Position numbers and translations under genes: made by a program
Notes under the pieces: generated by a model
Told to the model about the DNA's origin: nothing
The model's input: the letters and a program-made list of their open reading frames with translations, nothing else
Database searches by the model: none
Source of the DNA: Sphingomonas oligoaromativorans
GTDB taxonomy: Bacteria; Pseudomonadota; Alphaproteobacteria; Sphingomonadales; Sphingomonadaceae
Assembly (NCBI RefSeq): GCF_011762195.1
Contig: NZ_JAASQK010000001.1
Location: forward strand, 372,001 to 436,000
DNA length: 64,000 nucleotides
Direction of reading: 5' to 3'
Shown: in pieces, positions 36,465 to 47,833 of the stretch
Numbering within the stretch: the first letter of the stretch is position 1
Layout: every line of letters starts with the position of its first letter

Positions 36465-37871
36465 TCAATCGAATCGATAGGGGACGATGTCGCGCCGTTC
36501 CGGGTCGACGCGGATCGCGCGGCCGGAAGGCGGAAAGGCGCGCTGCTCGCAATCCTCGCGCGGGCAGATGCGGCAGGAAACGCCGATCGGAGTCGCCGCG
36601 TCGGCGCGGGTCAGGTCGAGATGGTCGGCATAGACGAAGTCCGCCGCCTCGCCGATCTCGCAGCCCAGCGCCACCGCATAGCGGCGCGGCGCGCGCGCGA
36701 AGCTGCCGCTTTCCTTCACCAACCCCTTGGCGGCCACGACATAGCGCGTGCCCTCAGGCATCTCGGCGAGCTGGATCAGGATGCGATCCGGGATCGCGAC
36801 GGCCTCGTGCATGATCCACAGCGGGCAGGCGCCGCCGAAGCGCGCGAATTGCAGGCGGGTGGCGGAGTGGCGCTTGGTGATGTTGCCCGCCATGTCGACG
36901 CGGCAGAAGAAGAAGGGCGTGCCCCGTGCCCCCGGCCGCTGGAGGGTCGAGAGGCGGTGGCAGGCCTGCTCGAAGCTGACGGCGAAGCGGCGGCGCAGGC
37001 GGTCGATGTCGTGGCGGACGCGCCGCGCCTCGGAGCGGAACAGCTCGTAGGGCATCAGGATCGCCCCCGCCGCATAGTTGGCGAGGCCGACGGTCAGGAG
37101 CCGCGTCGCCTCGGTGGAGGGCAGGCTGGCGCGGGCGAGCACCACGTCGATCTCGTTGGCCAGCTCGATACGGGCGAGCTGGTGGGCGAGCTGGAAGGCG
37201 CGGCTCTCGGGGGCCTGCGCGGAATCGAGCGTCAGGATGCGATAGACGGGATCGTAGCTGCGGAGCGGCGGCGTATCGCCCGTGGGCGCGCGCAGCGTGA
37301 TGCGGTGGCGGGTACGCAGCCGCTCGGCCAGAGCATCGGGGCCGGGTTCGAGCGTCGCGCCGATCGCCTCGGCAGCGGTGTCGATCAGGTCGACATAGTT
37401 GCCGGCGTCGTGGAACCAGTCGCGCACCTCGTCCCACGGCAGGCGGCCGCCGGAGGGGGCGCCGGTGTCATAGGCGTCGTCGAGGCGCTGGAGCTGATCC
37501 TCGGCGCGGCGCCATGCGGCATGGAGGGCGACGAAGCGGCGGGCGAGGTCGGGCTGCTGCTCGATCGCGCGGGCGAGGACTTCGGGCTCGGGCGGCGGCT
37601 CGGGGAGGAGGGGCTCGGCGGCGGCCTCGGCGAGGCCCGCCAGCAAGCGCGCGCCTTCGTCCTCGTCGATGCCGGTCCAGTCTGTCGGGAAGGCGGCGGC
37701 CAGCGCCAGCGCCACGGCGGCGGTGAGCGGGCGTCCGTCCGTCTCGATCTGCGAGAGATAGCTGACCGAGATGCCCAGCCGCTCGGCCATCACCGTCTGG
37801 CTGAGGCGAAGCTGGGCGCGCAGCACGCGGACTCGGGCGCCGGCGTAGAGGCTGCGGACAGGGCGGGCCAT
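36465..37871 (-). CDS. ScfR-family (short-chain fatty acyl-CoA) XRE regulator, PccR-like
   Basis: 468 residues from the ATG at 37871 (an ATG at 37883 would add four). An N-terminal XRE helix-turn-helix (about 7-62: [40 protein letters not shown]) is followed by an IrrE/ImmA-like domain ([28 protein letters not shown]..., without HExxH). The C-terminal DUF2083-type domain has [19 protein letters not shown], a Cys cluster typical of the RamB/ScfR group. Relatives sense acyl-CoA and control propionyl-CoA, acetate or glyoxylate genes; PccR of Rhodobacter sphaeroides activates pccB. Divergent from pccB over 113 bp containing TTTGYGAA-like repeats. Confidence 0.9.
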   Translation of the reverse strand: MARPVRSLYAGARVRVLRAQLRLSQTVMAERLGISVSYLSQIETDGRPLTAAVALALAAAFPTDWTGIDEDEGARLLAGLAEAAAEPLLPEPPPEPEVLARAIEQQPDLARRFVALHAAWRRAEDQLQRLDDAYDTGAPSGGRLPWDEVRDWFHDAGNYVDLIDTAAEAIGATLEPGPDALAERLRTRHRITLRAPTGDTPPLRSYDPVYRILTLDSAQAPESRAFQLAHQLARIELANEIDVVLARASLPSTEATRLLTVGLANYAAGAILMPYELFRSEARRVRHDIDRLRRRFAVSFEQACHRLSTLQRPGARGTPFFFCRVDMAGNITKRHSATRLQFARFGGACPLWIMHEAVAIPDRILIQLAEMPEGTRYVVAAKGLVKESGSFARAPRRYAVALGCEIGEAADFVYADHLDLTRADAATPIGVSCRICPREDCEQRAFPPSGRAIRVDPERRDIVPYRFD

Positions 37872-37885
37872 GCTCTTCCGCATAT

Positions 37886-37929
37886 TTCACAAACATCGCC
37901 TTCGCAACTTCACAAAACCACATTTGCGC
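37886..37929. promoter_or_regulatory. Repeated TTYRCAAA-type boxes between ScfR gene and pccB
   Basis: TTCACAAA (37886-37893), TTCGCAAC (37901-37908) and TTCACAAA (37909-37916) are direct copies, with a related ATTTGCGC (37922-37929) in the opposite sense. On the minus strand they read TTTGTGAA/GTTGCGAA. They resemble the TTTGCAAA-N4-TTTGCAAA site reported for PccR and the RamB-type boxes, and lie 56-100 bp before the pccB ATG. Confidence 0.55.
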
Positions 37930-37984
37930 GTGTCGATGCCAAGGTGCAGTGCAGCGAAACGCCGCCGCCCAGGAAAGGAGAGCG

Positions 37985-39513
<1,529 letters not shown>

Positions 39514-39517
<4 letters not shown>

Positions 39518-39765
39518 GCAATGAGATCGCCTCGGCCGTGCTGATGGTCGCGGTCGGCGGCGGCCTCGCGGTCCATTGCTCGCGCGCGGCGATCCGGGAA
39601 GTCCGCGCCGGCGAGGGGCGGAGCCGGTTCGGAACATATAGGCGGGACGACGATCCGCTCCGTTTCTGGGGCGTTGTCGTGGGAACCGCGCTCGCTGCCC
39701 TGCTGGGGCTGTTTTCCTTCTGCTTCGGCCTGGCCACGGCGGCCTCGCTGGCGCGGATCATTTAG
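39514..39765 (+). CDS. Small two-helix membrane protein coupled to pccB
   Basis: 83 residues; its ATG overlaps the pccB stop (ATGA), so it is translationally coupled. Helix 1 is at about 4-22 ([19 protein letters not shown]) and helix 2 at about 51-75 ([26 protein letters not shown]). The loop between is basic ([19 protein letters not shown]). It ends 9 bp before the thiolase gene. It has no relation to known carboxylase subunits and I do not recognise a family. Confidence 0.7.
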
Positions 39766-39774
39766 GATGATGCC

Positions 39775-40953
39775 ATGACCTCCGATCCGGTCGTTTTCCT
39801 CTCCTTCGCCCGCACGCCGATGGGCAGCTTCCTCGGCGAACTGTCCTCGCTGAAGGCGACGGAACTGGGCGCCATCGCCGTCCGGGGCGCGGTCGAGCGA
39901 TCGGGCATCAACCCGGATCAGATCGACCGCTGCTACATGGGCTGCGTGCTGCCGGCGGGCCTTGGTCAGGCGCCGGCGCGTCAGGCGGCGATTTTCGGCG
40001 GCCTGCCCAACACGGTCGAGGCGACCACGATCAACAAGATGTGCGGCTCGGCGATGCAGGCCGCGATCATGGCATCGGACGCGCTGGTCGCAGGCTCGGC
40101 CGACATTATCGTCGCGGGTGGGCTGGAGAGCATGTCCAACGCGCCCTATCTCAACCTCAAGCATCGCACCGGCGCGCGCATCGGCCATGACAAGTTCTAC
40201 GACCACATGTTCATGGACGGCCTTGAGGACGTCTATGAGCAGGGCAAGCTGATGGGCAATTTCGCCGAGGACGTGGCGCAGGAATATCAGTTCACCCGCG
40301 AGAAGCAGGACGAGTTCGCCATCGCCTCGCTCACCCGCGCGCAAACCCATGCGGACAAGCTCGCCAACGAGATCATCCCCGTGACGGTCAAGACCCGCAA
40401 GGGTGAGGTGGTGGTCGACACCGACGAGCAGCCGCGCAACGCCAACATCGCGAAGATCCCGACGCTGAAGCCCGCCTTCGCCAGGGACGGCACGATCACG
40501 GCGGCCAACGCCTCGTCCATCTCGGACGGCGCGGCCGCGCTGGTGATGACGCGGATGAGCGTCGCCGAGAAGCTGGGCGTGAAGCCGATCGCCCGCGTCG
40601 TTTCCCACGCGGCATTCGCGCAGGCGCCGAACTATTTCACCACCGCGCCGGTGGGTTCGTCCAAGCGCGCTCTGGAGAAGGCCGGCTGGACGACCAGGGA
40701 TGTCGACCTGTTCGAGGTCAACGAAGCCTTCGCCACCGTCGCGATGATCGCGATGCACGATCTCGGGCTGCCGCATGATGTGCTCAACATCCATGGCGGG
40801 GCCTGTGCGCTCGGCCATCCGGTCGGCGCGTCGGGCGCGCGCATCCTCGGCGCGCTCATCAACGGGCTTCAGGTCAACGGCCTCAAGCGCGGCCTCGCAT
40901 CGATCTGCCTCGGCGGCGGCGAGGCGACCTCGATGGCGGTGGAACTGGTCTGA
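39775..40953 (+). CDS. Thiolase (acetyl-CoA C-acetyltransferase type)
   Basis: 392 residues, the usual homotetrameric biosynthetic/degradative thiolase II size. Acyl-enzyme Cys90 is in INKMCGSAMQ; also GGLESMSNAPY, VNEAFA, the His of GGACALGHPVGASG and the second Cys of ASICLGGGEA. In this operon a likely substrate is 2-methylacetoacetyl-CoA from isoleucine, which yields propionyl-CoA plus acetyl-CoA; acetoacetyl-CoA is the alternative. Its stop shares one base with the epimerase start (TGATG). Confidence 0.93.
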   Translation: MTSDPVVFLSFARTPMGSFLGELSSLKATELGAIAVRGAVERSGINPDQIDRCYMGCVLPAGLGQAPARQAAIFGGLPNTVEATTINKMCGSAMQAAIMASDALVAGSADIIVAGGLESMSNAPYLNLKHRTGARIGHDKFYDHMFMDGLEDVYEQGKLMGNFAEDVAQEYQFTREKQDEFAIASLTRAQTHADKLANEIIPVTVKTRKGEVVVDTDEQPRNANIAKIPTLKPAFARDGTITAANASSISDGAAALVMTRMSVAEKLGVKPIARVVSHAAFAQAPNYFTTAPVGSSKRALEKAGWTTRDVDLFEVNEAFATVAMIAMHDLGLPHDVLNIHGGACALGHPVGASGARILGALINGLQVNGLKRGLASICLGGGEATSMAVELV

Positions 40954-41372
40954 TGAGGCTGGGGCGGCTCAACCATGTCGGCGTCGCGACGCCGTCGATC
41001 GAGCAATCGGTCGCCTTCTATCGCGACGTGATGGGGGCGGAAACCATCCACGAGCCGTTCGACATGCCCACGCAGGGCGTGCGGGTGTGCTTCGTGGATG
41101 CTCCGAACTTTCAGGTCGAACTGATTGAGCCGCTGGGCGAAAATTCGCCGATCCATGTCTTCCTCGTCAGGAACCCGGCGGGCGGGCAGCATCATATGTG
41201 CTATGAGGTGCCCGACATCCACGAGGCGAAAGCCTGGTTCGAGGGCAAGGGCGCCAAGGTGCTGGGCGAACCCCGCATCGGCGCGCACGGAACCCCGATC
41301 TTCTTCGTCCACCCCAAGGACATGAACGGCGTGCTGACCGAGATCATGGAGACGCCCCGTGGCGACCACTGA
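40953..41372 (+). CDS. mce: Methylmalonyl-CoA epimerase
   Basis: Converts (S)- to (R)-methylmalonyl-CoA, linking PccAB to the mutase. 139 residues, one glyoxalase/VOC fold dimerising unit: [26 protein letters not shown] (metal His), [15 protein letters not shown] (metal/Glu), [13 protein letters not shown] (His) and VLTEIMETP (Glu). Overlaps the thiolase stop by one base and the mutase start by 14 bases. In rhizobia this gene usually sits beside rnj; here it is in the propionate operon. Confidence 0.95.
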   Translation: MRLGRLNHVGVATPSIEQSVAFYRDVMGAETIHEPFDMPTQGVRVCFVDAPNFQVELIEPLGENSPIHVFLVRNPAGGQHHMCYEVPDIHEAKAWFEGKGAKVLGEPRIGAHGTPIFFVHPKDMNGVLTEIMETPRGDH

Positions 41373-43488
41373 GGACTGGAAGGCGCTCGCCGACAAGGAG
41401 GTGAAGGACCGCGATCTTACCTGGCACACGCCGGAAGGGATCGACGTCAAGCCTCTGTATACGGCCGAGGATGTTGAAGGCATCGATCCGGGCCTGCCCG
41501 GCTTCGCGCCCTTCACGCGCGGCGTGCGCGCCTCGATGTATGCGGGCCGCCCGTGGACGATCCGCCAATATGCGGGCTTCTCGACCGCCGAGGAGTCCAA
41601 CGCCTTCTACCGCCGCAACCTCGCGGCGGGGCAGAAGGGGCTTTCGGTCGCCTTCGATCTCGCCACCCATCGAGGCTATGACAGCGACCATCCCCGCGTC
41701 ACCGGCGACGTCGGCAAGGCGGGCGTGGCGATCGACAGCGTCGAGGACATGAAGATCCTGTTCGATGGCATCCCGCTCGGCGAGATGTCCGTCTCGATGA
41801 CGATGAACGGCGCGGTGATCCCGATCCTCGCTTTCTTCATCGTCGCGGGCGAGGAGCAGGGCGTCCCTCAGGAAAGACTGGACGGCACCATCCAGAACGA
41901 CATCCTGAAGGAGTTCATGGTCCGCAACACCTATATCTACCCGCCCGAACCGTCGATGCGGATCATCTCCGACATCATCGGATATACCTCGGCGAACATG
42001 CCGAAATTCAACAGTATTTCGATTTCCGGCTATCATATGCAGGAAGCCGGCGCGACGCAGTTGCAGGAGCTGGCCTTCACCATCGCGGACGGCAGGGAAT
42101 ATGCCCGCGCGGCGATGGCCTCGGGCCTCGATCTCGACAAGTTCGCCGGGCGGCTGAGCTTCTTCTTCGCGATCGGCATGAACTTCTTCATGGAAGTCGC
42201 GAAGCTGCGCGCCGCGCGCAAGCTGTGGCATCGGGTGATGACCGATCTGGGCGCCAAGGACGAGCGTTCCAAGATGCTGCGCACCCATTGCCAGACCAGC
42301 GGCGTGTCGCTGACCGAGCAGGATCCGTACAACAACGTCATGCGCACCACGATCGAGGCGATGGCGGCGATGCTGGGCGGCACCCAGAGCCTCCATACCA
42401 ACGCCCTCGACGAAGCCATTGCGCTTCCGACGGATTTCTCCGCCCGCATCGCGCGCAACACGCAGATCGTGATCCAGGAAGAGACGGGGATGACCAAGGT
42501 GGTCGATCCCCTCGGCGGCTCCTATTATGTCGAGGCGCTGACCCAGGAGCTCTATGACAAGGCCTGGGAGATCATCGAGCGGGTCGAGGCCGAGGGCGGC
42601 ATGGCGAAGGCCGTGGCGGCTGGCTGGCCCAAGGCGATGATCGAGGAGGCCTCGGCCGGTCGCGCCGCGCGCGTCGATCGCGGCGAGGATGTGATCGTCG
42701 GCGTCAACAAGTATCGCCTGAAGGAAGAGGATGCGATCGACATCCTCGATGTCGACAACCACAAGGTCCGCGCCGGTCAGATCGCCCGCATTCAGAAGAT
42801 GAAGGCGGCCCGCGACGAGGCGAAATGCCAGGCCGCGCTCGATGCGCTGCGCGAGGGCGCAAAGGGGCAGGAGAACCTCCTGGGCCTCGCAGTGGAATGC
42901 GCCCGCCAGCGCGCGACGCTGGGCGAGATATCCGCCGCGATGGAGGATGTGTTCGGCCGCTACGGCACCACGCCGACCCCGGTGAAAGGCGTCTATGGCG
43001 GCGCCTATGGCGACGATCCGCGTTGGCAGGGGCTGGTCGACGGCGTCTCGACCGTCGCGCGTCGCAAGGGGCGCAAGCCGAAGATGTTCGTCGCCAAGAT
43101 GGGGCAGGACGGGCATGATCGCGGCGCCAACCTCGTCAGCTCCGCGTTCGGCGATCTCGGCTTCGACATCGTCGCCGGCCCGCTCTTCCAGACGCCCGCC
43201 GAGGCCGCCGAGATGGCGATCCGCGAGGAGGTCGACGTGGTCGGCGCCTCCAGCCTCGCGGCCGGGCACAAGACGCTGATCCCCGAGCTGATCGGCCTGC
43301 TCCGCGAGAAGGGCCGCAGCGATATCAAGGTCGTGGCGGGTGGCGTTATTCCCGCGCAGGACTATCAGGCGCTGTATGACGCAGGCGTCTCGGCCATTTT
43401 CGGGCCGGGAACGAATCTTGCGGATGCGGCCGCGGAGGTGTTGAAGCTCCTTGGTCACAACATGCCACCTTCCGAGAAAGCTGCCTGA
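41359..43488 (+). CDS. scpA: Methylmalonyl-CoA mutase, single-chain B12 enzyme
   Basis: Adenosylcobalamin enzyme turning (R)-methylmalonyl-CoA into succinyl-CoA. 709 residues from a GTG at 41359 inside the end of mce. The N-terminal barrel (about 1-530) has [63 protein letters not shown] and [19 protein letters not shown]. The C-terminal B12 domain has Asp584-x-His586-xx-Gly589 in [12 protein letters not shown] and GVIPAQDYQ. All functions are on one chain, so no small subunit is needed. No MeaB chaperone gene is adjacent. bioB starts 2 bp after its stop. Confidence 0.97.
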   Translation: MATTEDWKALADKEVKDRDLTWHTPEGIDVKPLYTAEDVEGIDPGLPGFAPFTRGVRASMYAGRPWTIRQYAGFSTAEESNAFYRRNLAAGQKGLSVAFDLATHRGYDSDHPRVTGDVGKAGVAIDSVEDMKILFDGIPLGEMSVSMTMNGAVIPILAFFIVAGEEQGVPQERLDGTIQNDILKEFMVRNTYIYPPEPSMRIISDIIGYTSANMPKFNSISISGYHMQEAGATQLQELAFTIADGREYARAAMASGLDLDKFAGRLSFFFAIGMNFFMEVAKLRAARKLWHRVMTDLGAKDERSKMLRTHCQTSGVSLTEQDPYNNVMRTTIEAMAAMLGGTQSLHTNALDEAIALPTDFSARIARNTQIVIQEETGMTKVVDPLGGSYYVEALTQELYDKAWEIIERVEAEGGMAKAVAAGWPKAMIEEASAGRAARVDRGEDVIVGVNKYRLKEEDAIDILDVDNHKVRAGQIARIQKMKAARDEAKCQAALDALREGAKGQENLLGLAVECARQRATLGEISAAMEDVFGRYGTTPTPVKGVYGGAYGDDPRWQGLVDGVSTVARRKGRKPKMFVAKMGQDGHDRGANLVSSAFGDLGFDIVAGPLFQTPAEAAEMAIREEVDVVGASSLAAGHKTLIPELIGLLREKGRSDIKVVAGGVIPAQDYQALYDAGVSAIFGPGTNLADAAAEVLKLLGHNMPPSEKAA

Positions 43489-43489
43489 G

Positions 43490-44485
43490 ATGCGTACCGA
43501 CTGGACCCGTGAAGAGATCGCCGAGCTCTTCGATCTGCCCTTCCTCGATCTGGTGGCGCGCGCGCACGACGTGCATGTCCGCCATCATCCCGAGAATGAG
43601 GTGCAGCTCTCGACGCTTCTCTCGATCAAGACCGGCGGTTGCGTCGAGGATTGCGGCTATTGCTCGCAATCGACCCACGCCGACAGCGGGCTCAAGGCCG
43701 AGAAGCTGATGGAGGCCGACGCCGTCGTCGCCGCCGCGCAGGAGGCGAAGGACGCCGGCTCGGGCCGCTTCTGCATGGGCGCCGCGTGGCGCTCGCCGAA
43801 GGAGCGCGACATGCCCGCGCTGCTCGACATGGTGGCGCGCGTGAAGGCGCTCGGCCTCGAGACGTGCATGACGCTCGGAATGCTGGAGGGCGATCAGGCC
43901 CAGCGCCTCGCCGATGCCGGCCTCGATTATTACAACCACAATATCGATACCTCGCCGGAGAATTACGGCAACGTCATCACGACGCGCACCTTCCAGGATC
44001 GCCTCGACACGCTGGACCGCGTCCGCGCGGCGGGCGTGAACGTGTGCAGCGGCGGCATCATGGGCATGGGCGAGACGCGCGCCGATCGCGTCGGCTTCCT
44101 CCACGCGCTGGCGACGCTGCCGGAGCATCCGGGCTCGGTGCCGATCAACGCGCTGGTGCCGATCGAGGGCACGGTGCTGGGCGATATCCTGAAGGACGTG
44201 CCGAGCGCGCGCATCGACGATATCGAGTTCATCCGCACCGTTGCGGTGGCGCGGATCATCATGCCGGAGAGCATGGTGCGCTTGTCGGCGGGCCGCGAGA
44301 GCATGCCGGATTCGACGCAGGCGCTGTGCTTTATGGCGGGCGCGAACTCGATCTTCACCGGCGACAAGCTGCTCACCACGGGCAATGCCGGTGAGAGCAA
44401 GGATACCGCCCTGTTCGCCAAGCTCGGCATCGTGCCGATGAAGGGCGAGCCGGTGCAGGCGCATCTGGCCCACGCGGCGGAATGA
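43490..44485 (+). CDS. bioB: Biotin synthase
   Basis: Radical-SAM enzyme inserting sulfur into dethiobiotin. 331 residues from the ATG at 43490, 1 bp after the mutase stop. The 4Fe-4S/SAM motif is Cys51, Cys55, Cys58 in [13 protein letters not shown]. The 2Fe-2S ligands lie in [18 protein letters not shown] and [23 protein letters not shown] and SAGRESM are also typical. Its place between the mutase and pccA suggests biotin made for the carboxylase; bioA/D/F are not in the window. Confidence 0.97.
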   Translation: MRTDWTREEIAELFDLPFLDLVARAHDVHVRHHPENEVQLSTLLSIKTGGCVEDCGYCSQSTHADSGLKAEKLMEADAVVAAAQEAKDAGSGRFCMGAAWRSPKERDMPALLDMVARVKALGLETCMTLGMLEGDQAQRLADAGLDYYNHNIDTSPENYGNVITTRTFQDRLDTLDRVRAAGVNVCSGGIMGMGETRADRVGFLHALATLPEHPGSVPINALVPIEGTVLGDILKDVPSARIDDIEFIRTVAVARIIMPESMVRLSAGRESMPDSTQALCFMAGANSIFTGDKLLTTGNAGESKDTALFAKLGIVPMKGEPVQAHLAHAAE

Positions 44486-44497
44486 CATCACAATCAC

Positions 44498-44577
44498 CGT
44501 CATGCTGACGAAGGTCAGCATCCATTCTTCCTCCATCGAAGGAGCGCGAATGGACCCCGGCCTCCGCCGGGGTGACG
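44498..44577. repeat. Dispersed palindromic repeat, copy C
   Basis: Left unit CGTCATGCTGACGAAGGTCAGCATCC (stem GCTGAC/GTCAGC); right unit GGACCCCGGCCTCCGCCGGGGTGACG (stem CCCCGG/CCGGGG). About 80 bp between bioB and pccA, inside the apparent operon; it could partly terminate or protect the upstream message. Confidence 0.75.
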
Positions 44578-44601
44578 ATAAGGCGTAGGAGAAGAGGCCG
44601 G

Positions 44602-46596
44602 ATGTTCGACAAGATCCTGATCGCCAATCGTGGCGAGATCGCCTGCCGCGTCATCCGCACGGCGCGGAAGATGGGGATCAAGACGGTCGCGGTCTATTCG
44701 GACGCCGACGCGCTCGCCCCGCATGTGAAGATGGCCGACGAGGCGGTGCGGCTCGGCCCGCCACCTGCGGCCGAGAGCTATCTGCTCGCCGATGCGATCA
44801 TTGAGGCCTGCAAGGCCACCGGCGCGCAGGCGGTGCATCCGGGTTACGGCTTCCTCTCCGAGCGAGAGTCCTTCGCCAAGGCGCTGAAAGAGGCCGGTAT
44901 CGCCTTCATCGGCCCGCCGCCGAGCGCCATCGCCGCGATGGGCGACAAGATCGAGTCCAAGAAGCTTGCCAAGGCGGCGGGCGTGAACGTCGTCCCTGGC
45001 TTCCTCGGCGAGATTGCGACCACCGACGACGCGGTGAAGATCGCGTCCGACATCGGCTATCCGGTGATGATGAAGGCGTCGGCGGGCGGCGGCGGCAAGG
45101 GGATGCGTCTTGCGTGGTCCGAGCAGGACGTGCGCGAAGGCTTCGAGGCGACCAAGCGCGAAGGCCTCGCCAGCTTCGGCGACGACCGCGTGTTCATCGA
45201 GAAGTTCATCGAGAGCCCGCGGCACATCGAAATCCAGGTGCTGGGCGACCAGCATGGCAACATCGTCTACCTCGGCGAACGCGAATGCTCGATCCAGCGC
45301 CGCCACCAGAAGGTCGTCGAGGAGGCGCCGTCGCCTTTCGTGACGCCGCAGATGCGCAAGGCGATGGGCGAGCAGGCGGTCGCTCTGGCGCGTGCGGTGG
45401 GCTATTATTCCGCCGGCACGGTCGAGTTGATCGTCTCCGGCGCGGATACGACGGGCGAGAGCTTCTACTTCCTCGAGATGAACACCCGCCTTCAGGTGGA
45501 GCATCCCGTCACCGAGGAGATCACCGGGCTCGATCTGGTCGAGCAGATGATCCGCGTCGCGGCGGGCGAGGCGCTGGCCTTCAAGCAGGACGATGTGAAG
45601 CTCAACGGCTGGTCCGTCGAGACGCGCGTCTATGCGGAAGACCCGTATCGTAACTTCCTGCCGTCCACCGGGCGCCTCAGCCGCTACCGCACGCCGGCCG
45701 AGAGCCGCGCATCGGATGCGGTGGTCCGCGTCGATACCGGCGTCGCGGAGGGCGGCGAGGTGTCGATGTTCTACGATCCCATGATCGCCAAGCTGGTGAC
45801 ATGGGCGCCGACGCGCGAGGCCGCCATCGACCTCCAGATCGGCGCGATCGACCGGTATGAGATCGCCGGCGTCGGCACGAACCTCGATTTCCTCTCGGCG
45901 CTTTCGCAGCATCCGCGCTTCCGCTCGGGCAACATCACCACGGGCTTCATCGCCGAGGAATATCCCGAAGGCTTCCACGGCGCGCCCGAGACGCCGGCCA
46001 CCGCGCGCAGCGTCGCGGCGGTGTCAGCCGCGATCGCGCGGGCGGATGCGGCGCGGGCGCTCCATGTCGACGGCCAGCTCGGCACGCCGCTGGAGGCGTC
46101 CGGCCACTGGATCGTCCGCATCGACGGCACCGAGCATGACGTGCTGATCGAGGCGGACTCCGCCACGGTGGACGGTGAGAGCCTGAGTCTGTCGGTCGAC
46201 TATCGTCCCGGCGCGACGCTGGTCGAGGCGGATGTGGCGGGCGAGCCCGTCACGCTCCGCATCGTCCGCAAGCGCGGCCACATGATCGTCACCACCGCCG
46301 GTCGTGCGCGCAAGGTGCAGGTGATGCGCCCGGTCGTGGCGGCGCTGCGCCACCACATGATCGAGAAGCCGGCGCCGGACATGTCGCGCTTCCTCGTCTC
46401 GCCTATGCCGGGGTTGCTGACCCGCCTGCTCGTCGCGCAAGGGCAGAAGGTGGAGGCCGGCCAGCCGCTCGCCACCGTCGAGGCGATGAAGATGGAGAAC
46501 ATGCTCCGCGCCGAGAAGAGCGCCACCGTGGCGAAGGTCGCGGCCGAAGTGGGCGCCAGCCTCGCCATCGATCAGGTGATCCTCGAATTCGAGTGA
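44602..46596 (+). CDS. pccA: Propionyl-CoA carboxylase alpha subunit (biotin carboxylase plus carrier)
   Basis: Carboxylates its own biotin with ATP and bicarbonate and hands CO2 to PccB. 664 residues from the ATG at 44602 (AGGAGAAGAGG upstream). Biotin carboxylase domain 1-450: ILIANRGEIACRVIRTARKMGI, HPGYGFLSE, MKASAGGGGKGMRLA, ERECSIQRRHQKVVEEAPSP and FLEMNTRLQVEHPVTE. A PCC-type BT linker (about 480-585) and a biotinyl domain with Lys630 in EAMKMENML end the protein. Distance from bioB is 116 bp, holding a repeat. Confidence 0.95.
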   Translation: MFDKILIANRGEIACRVIRTARKMGIKTVAVYSDADALAPHVKMADEAVRLGPPPAAESYLLADAIIEACKATGAQAVHPGYGFLSERESFAKALKEAGIAFIGPPPSAIAAMGDKIESKKLAKAAGVNVVPGFLGEIATTDDAVKIASDIGYPVMMKASAGGGGKGMRLAWSEQDVREGFEATKREGLASFGDDRVFIEKFIESPRHIEIQVLGDQHGNIVYLGERECSIQRRHQKVVEEAPSPFVTPQMRKAMGEQAVALARAVGYYSAGTVELIVSGADTTGESFYFLEMNTRLQVEHPVTEEITGLDLVEQMIRVAAGEALAFKQDDVKLNGWSVETRVYAEDPYRNFLPSTGRLSRYRTPAESRASDAVVRVDTGVAEGGEVSMFYDPMIAKLVTWAPTREAAIDLQIGAIDRYEIAGVGTNLDFLSALSQHPRFRSGNITTGFIAEEYPEGFHGAPETPATARSVAAVSAAIARADAARALHVDGQLGTPLEASGHWIVRIDGTEHDVLIEADSATVDGESLSLSVDYRPGATLVEADVAGEPVTLRIVRKRGHMIVTTAGRARKVQVMRPVVAALRHHMIEKPAPDMSRFLVSPMPGLLTRLLVAQGQKVEAGQPLATVEAMKMENMLRAEKSATVAKVAAEVGASLAIDQVILEFE

Positions 46597-46603
46597 GCTG
46601 CCC

Positions 46604-46685
46604 CGTCATCCTGACGAAAGTCAGGATCCAGAGCCATATGCGCCGCGCCCGTCGCTCTGGATCCCGGATCAAGTCGGGGATGACG
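46604..46685. repeat. Dispersed palindromic repeat, copy D
   Basis: Left unit CGTCATCCTGACGAAAGTCAGGATCCAGAG; right unit GCTCTGGATCCCGGATCAAG...GGGGATGACG. The two units are mutually inverted (GGATCCAGAG/CTCTGGATCC). Lies between pccA and wecB. Confidence 0.75.
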
Positions 46686-46738
46686 TGTAAAGAAGAGACG
46701 TAAAGACGACGGTCACAAATGCCGTCTAGGGGTAGCGT

Positions 46739-47833
46739 ATGACAGCACCAGCACGGGTCCACCTGATCGCCGCCGCGCGGCCCAATTTCATGAAGGTGGC
46801 GCCGCTGTGGCACGCGCTCACCGCCGCGCCGGATTTCGAGCCGGTGCTGATCCACACCGGCCAGCATTATGATGCCAACATGTCGGACGCGATCTTCGCC
46901 GATCTGTCGCTGCCGCAGCCGGATCATCATCTCGGCGTCGGCTCGGGCAGCCATGCCGAGCAGACCGGCCGCGTGATGATGGCCTATGAGGCCGTCGCAC
47001 AGGCGGAGCGGCCCGACTGGCTGGTCGTGGTCGGTGACGTGAACTCCACGCTCGCCTGCGCGCTGGTGGGGGCGAAGCTGCGCATCCCGGTGGTGCATCT
47101 GGAGGCTGGGCTGCGCTCGCGCGACCGCGACATGCCCGAGGAGATCAACCGCCTCGCCACCGATGCGATCGCCGACGTGCTGTGGACGCCCTCCGTCGAC
47201 GGCGACGAGAATCTGCTGGCCGAGGGCACCGCGCCCGAGCGGATCGCGCTGGTCGGCAACATCATGATGGACAGCTTCGAGCTGGTCCGCCCCAAGATCG
47301 AAGCGGCGGCCGAACCGCAAGCGCTGGGCTTGCCCGAACGCTATGGCGTGGTGACGCTGCATCGCCCCTCCAACGTTGACGATCCTGCGACGCTGGCCGC
47401 GCTGGTCGAGGCCTTGCTGGAGGTGCAGGCGCGCCTGCCGCTGGTCTTCCCGGTGCATCCGCGGACCGCGCAGCGGCTTGCCGCGGCGGGGTTGGACAAG
47501 ACGCTGGAGGAAGGCGGCGTCCGGCTGGTCGGGCCGCTGCCTTATGTGCGTTTCATGAGCCTTGTCGCGGGCGCGGCGGCGGCGATTACGGATAGCGGTG
47601 GCATCCAGGAGGAGACCACCTATCTCGGCATTCCGTGCCTGACGCTGCGCGAGAATACCGAGCGGCCGATCACCATCGATCAGGGCACGAACCGCCTCGT
47701 CAACGCCGCCACGCTTGCGGCCGCGTTCGACGAGGCGATGGCGACGCCGCCGTCCGAGAGGGCGCGGCCGGTACATTGGGACGGGCGCACGGCCGAACGA
47801 TGCGTCGCCGATCTGAGGAGACGACGTGGATGA
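46739..47833 (+). CDS. wecB: UDP-N-acetylglucosamine 2-epimerase (non-hydrolysing)
   Basis: Interconverts UDP-GlcNAc and UDP-ManNAc for envelope polysaccharide. 364 residues. Family motifs: AARPNFMKVAPL, HTGQHYDANMSD, VVVGDVNSTLA, VVHLEAGLRS, PEEINRLATDAIAD, TLHRPSNVDD and AITDSGGIQEE. ATG at 46739 after TAGGGG. It is the only surface-sugar gene in this metabolic stretch and is overlapped by ATGA with the acyl-CoA hydrolase gene, an unexpected pairing. The usual partner, UDP-ManNAc dehydrogenase (wecC), is absent from the window. Confidence 0.95.
   Translation: MTAPARVHLIAAARPNFMKVAPLWHALTAAPDFEPVLIHTGQHYDANMSDAIFADLSLPQPDHHLGVGSGSHAEQTGRVMMAYEAVAQAERPDWLVVVGDVNSTLACALVGAKLRIPVVHLEAGLRSRDRDMPEEINRLATDAIADVLWTPSVDGDENLLAEGTAPERIALVGNIMMDSFELVRPKIEAAAEPQALGLPERYGVVTLHRPSNVDDPATLAALVEALLEVQARLPLVFPVHPRTAQRLAAAGLDKTLEEGGVRLVGPLPYVRFMSLVAGAAAAITDSGGIQEETTYLGIPCLTLRENTERPITIDQGTNRLVNAATLAAAFDEAMATPPSERARPVHWDGRTAERCVADLRRRRG

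Noticed and set aside
41344-43458. 704-codon minus-strand frame opposite methylmalonyl-CoA mutase
   Set aside because: Mirror frame of a highly conserved B12 enzyme; its residues track codon complement patterns.
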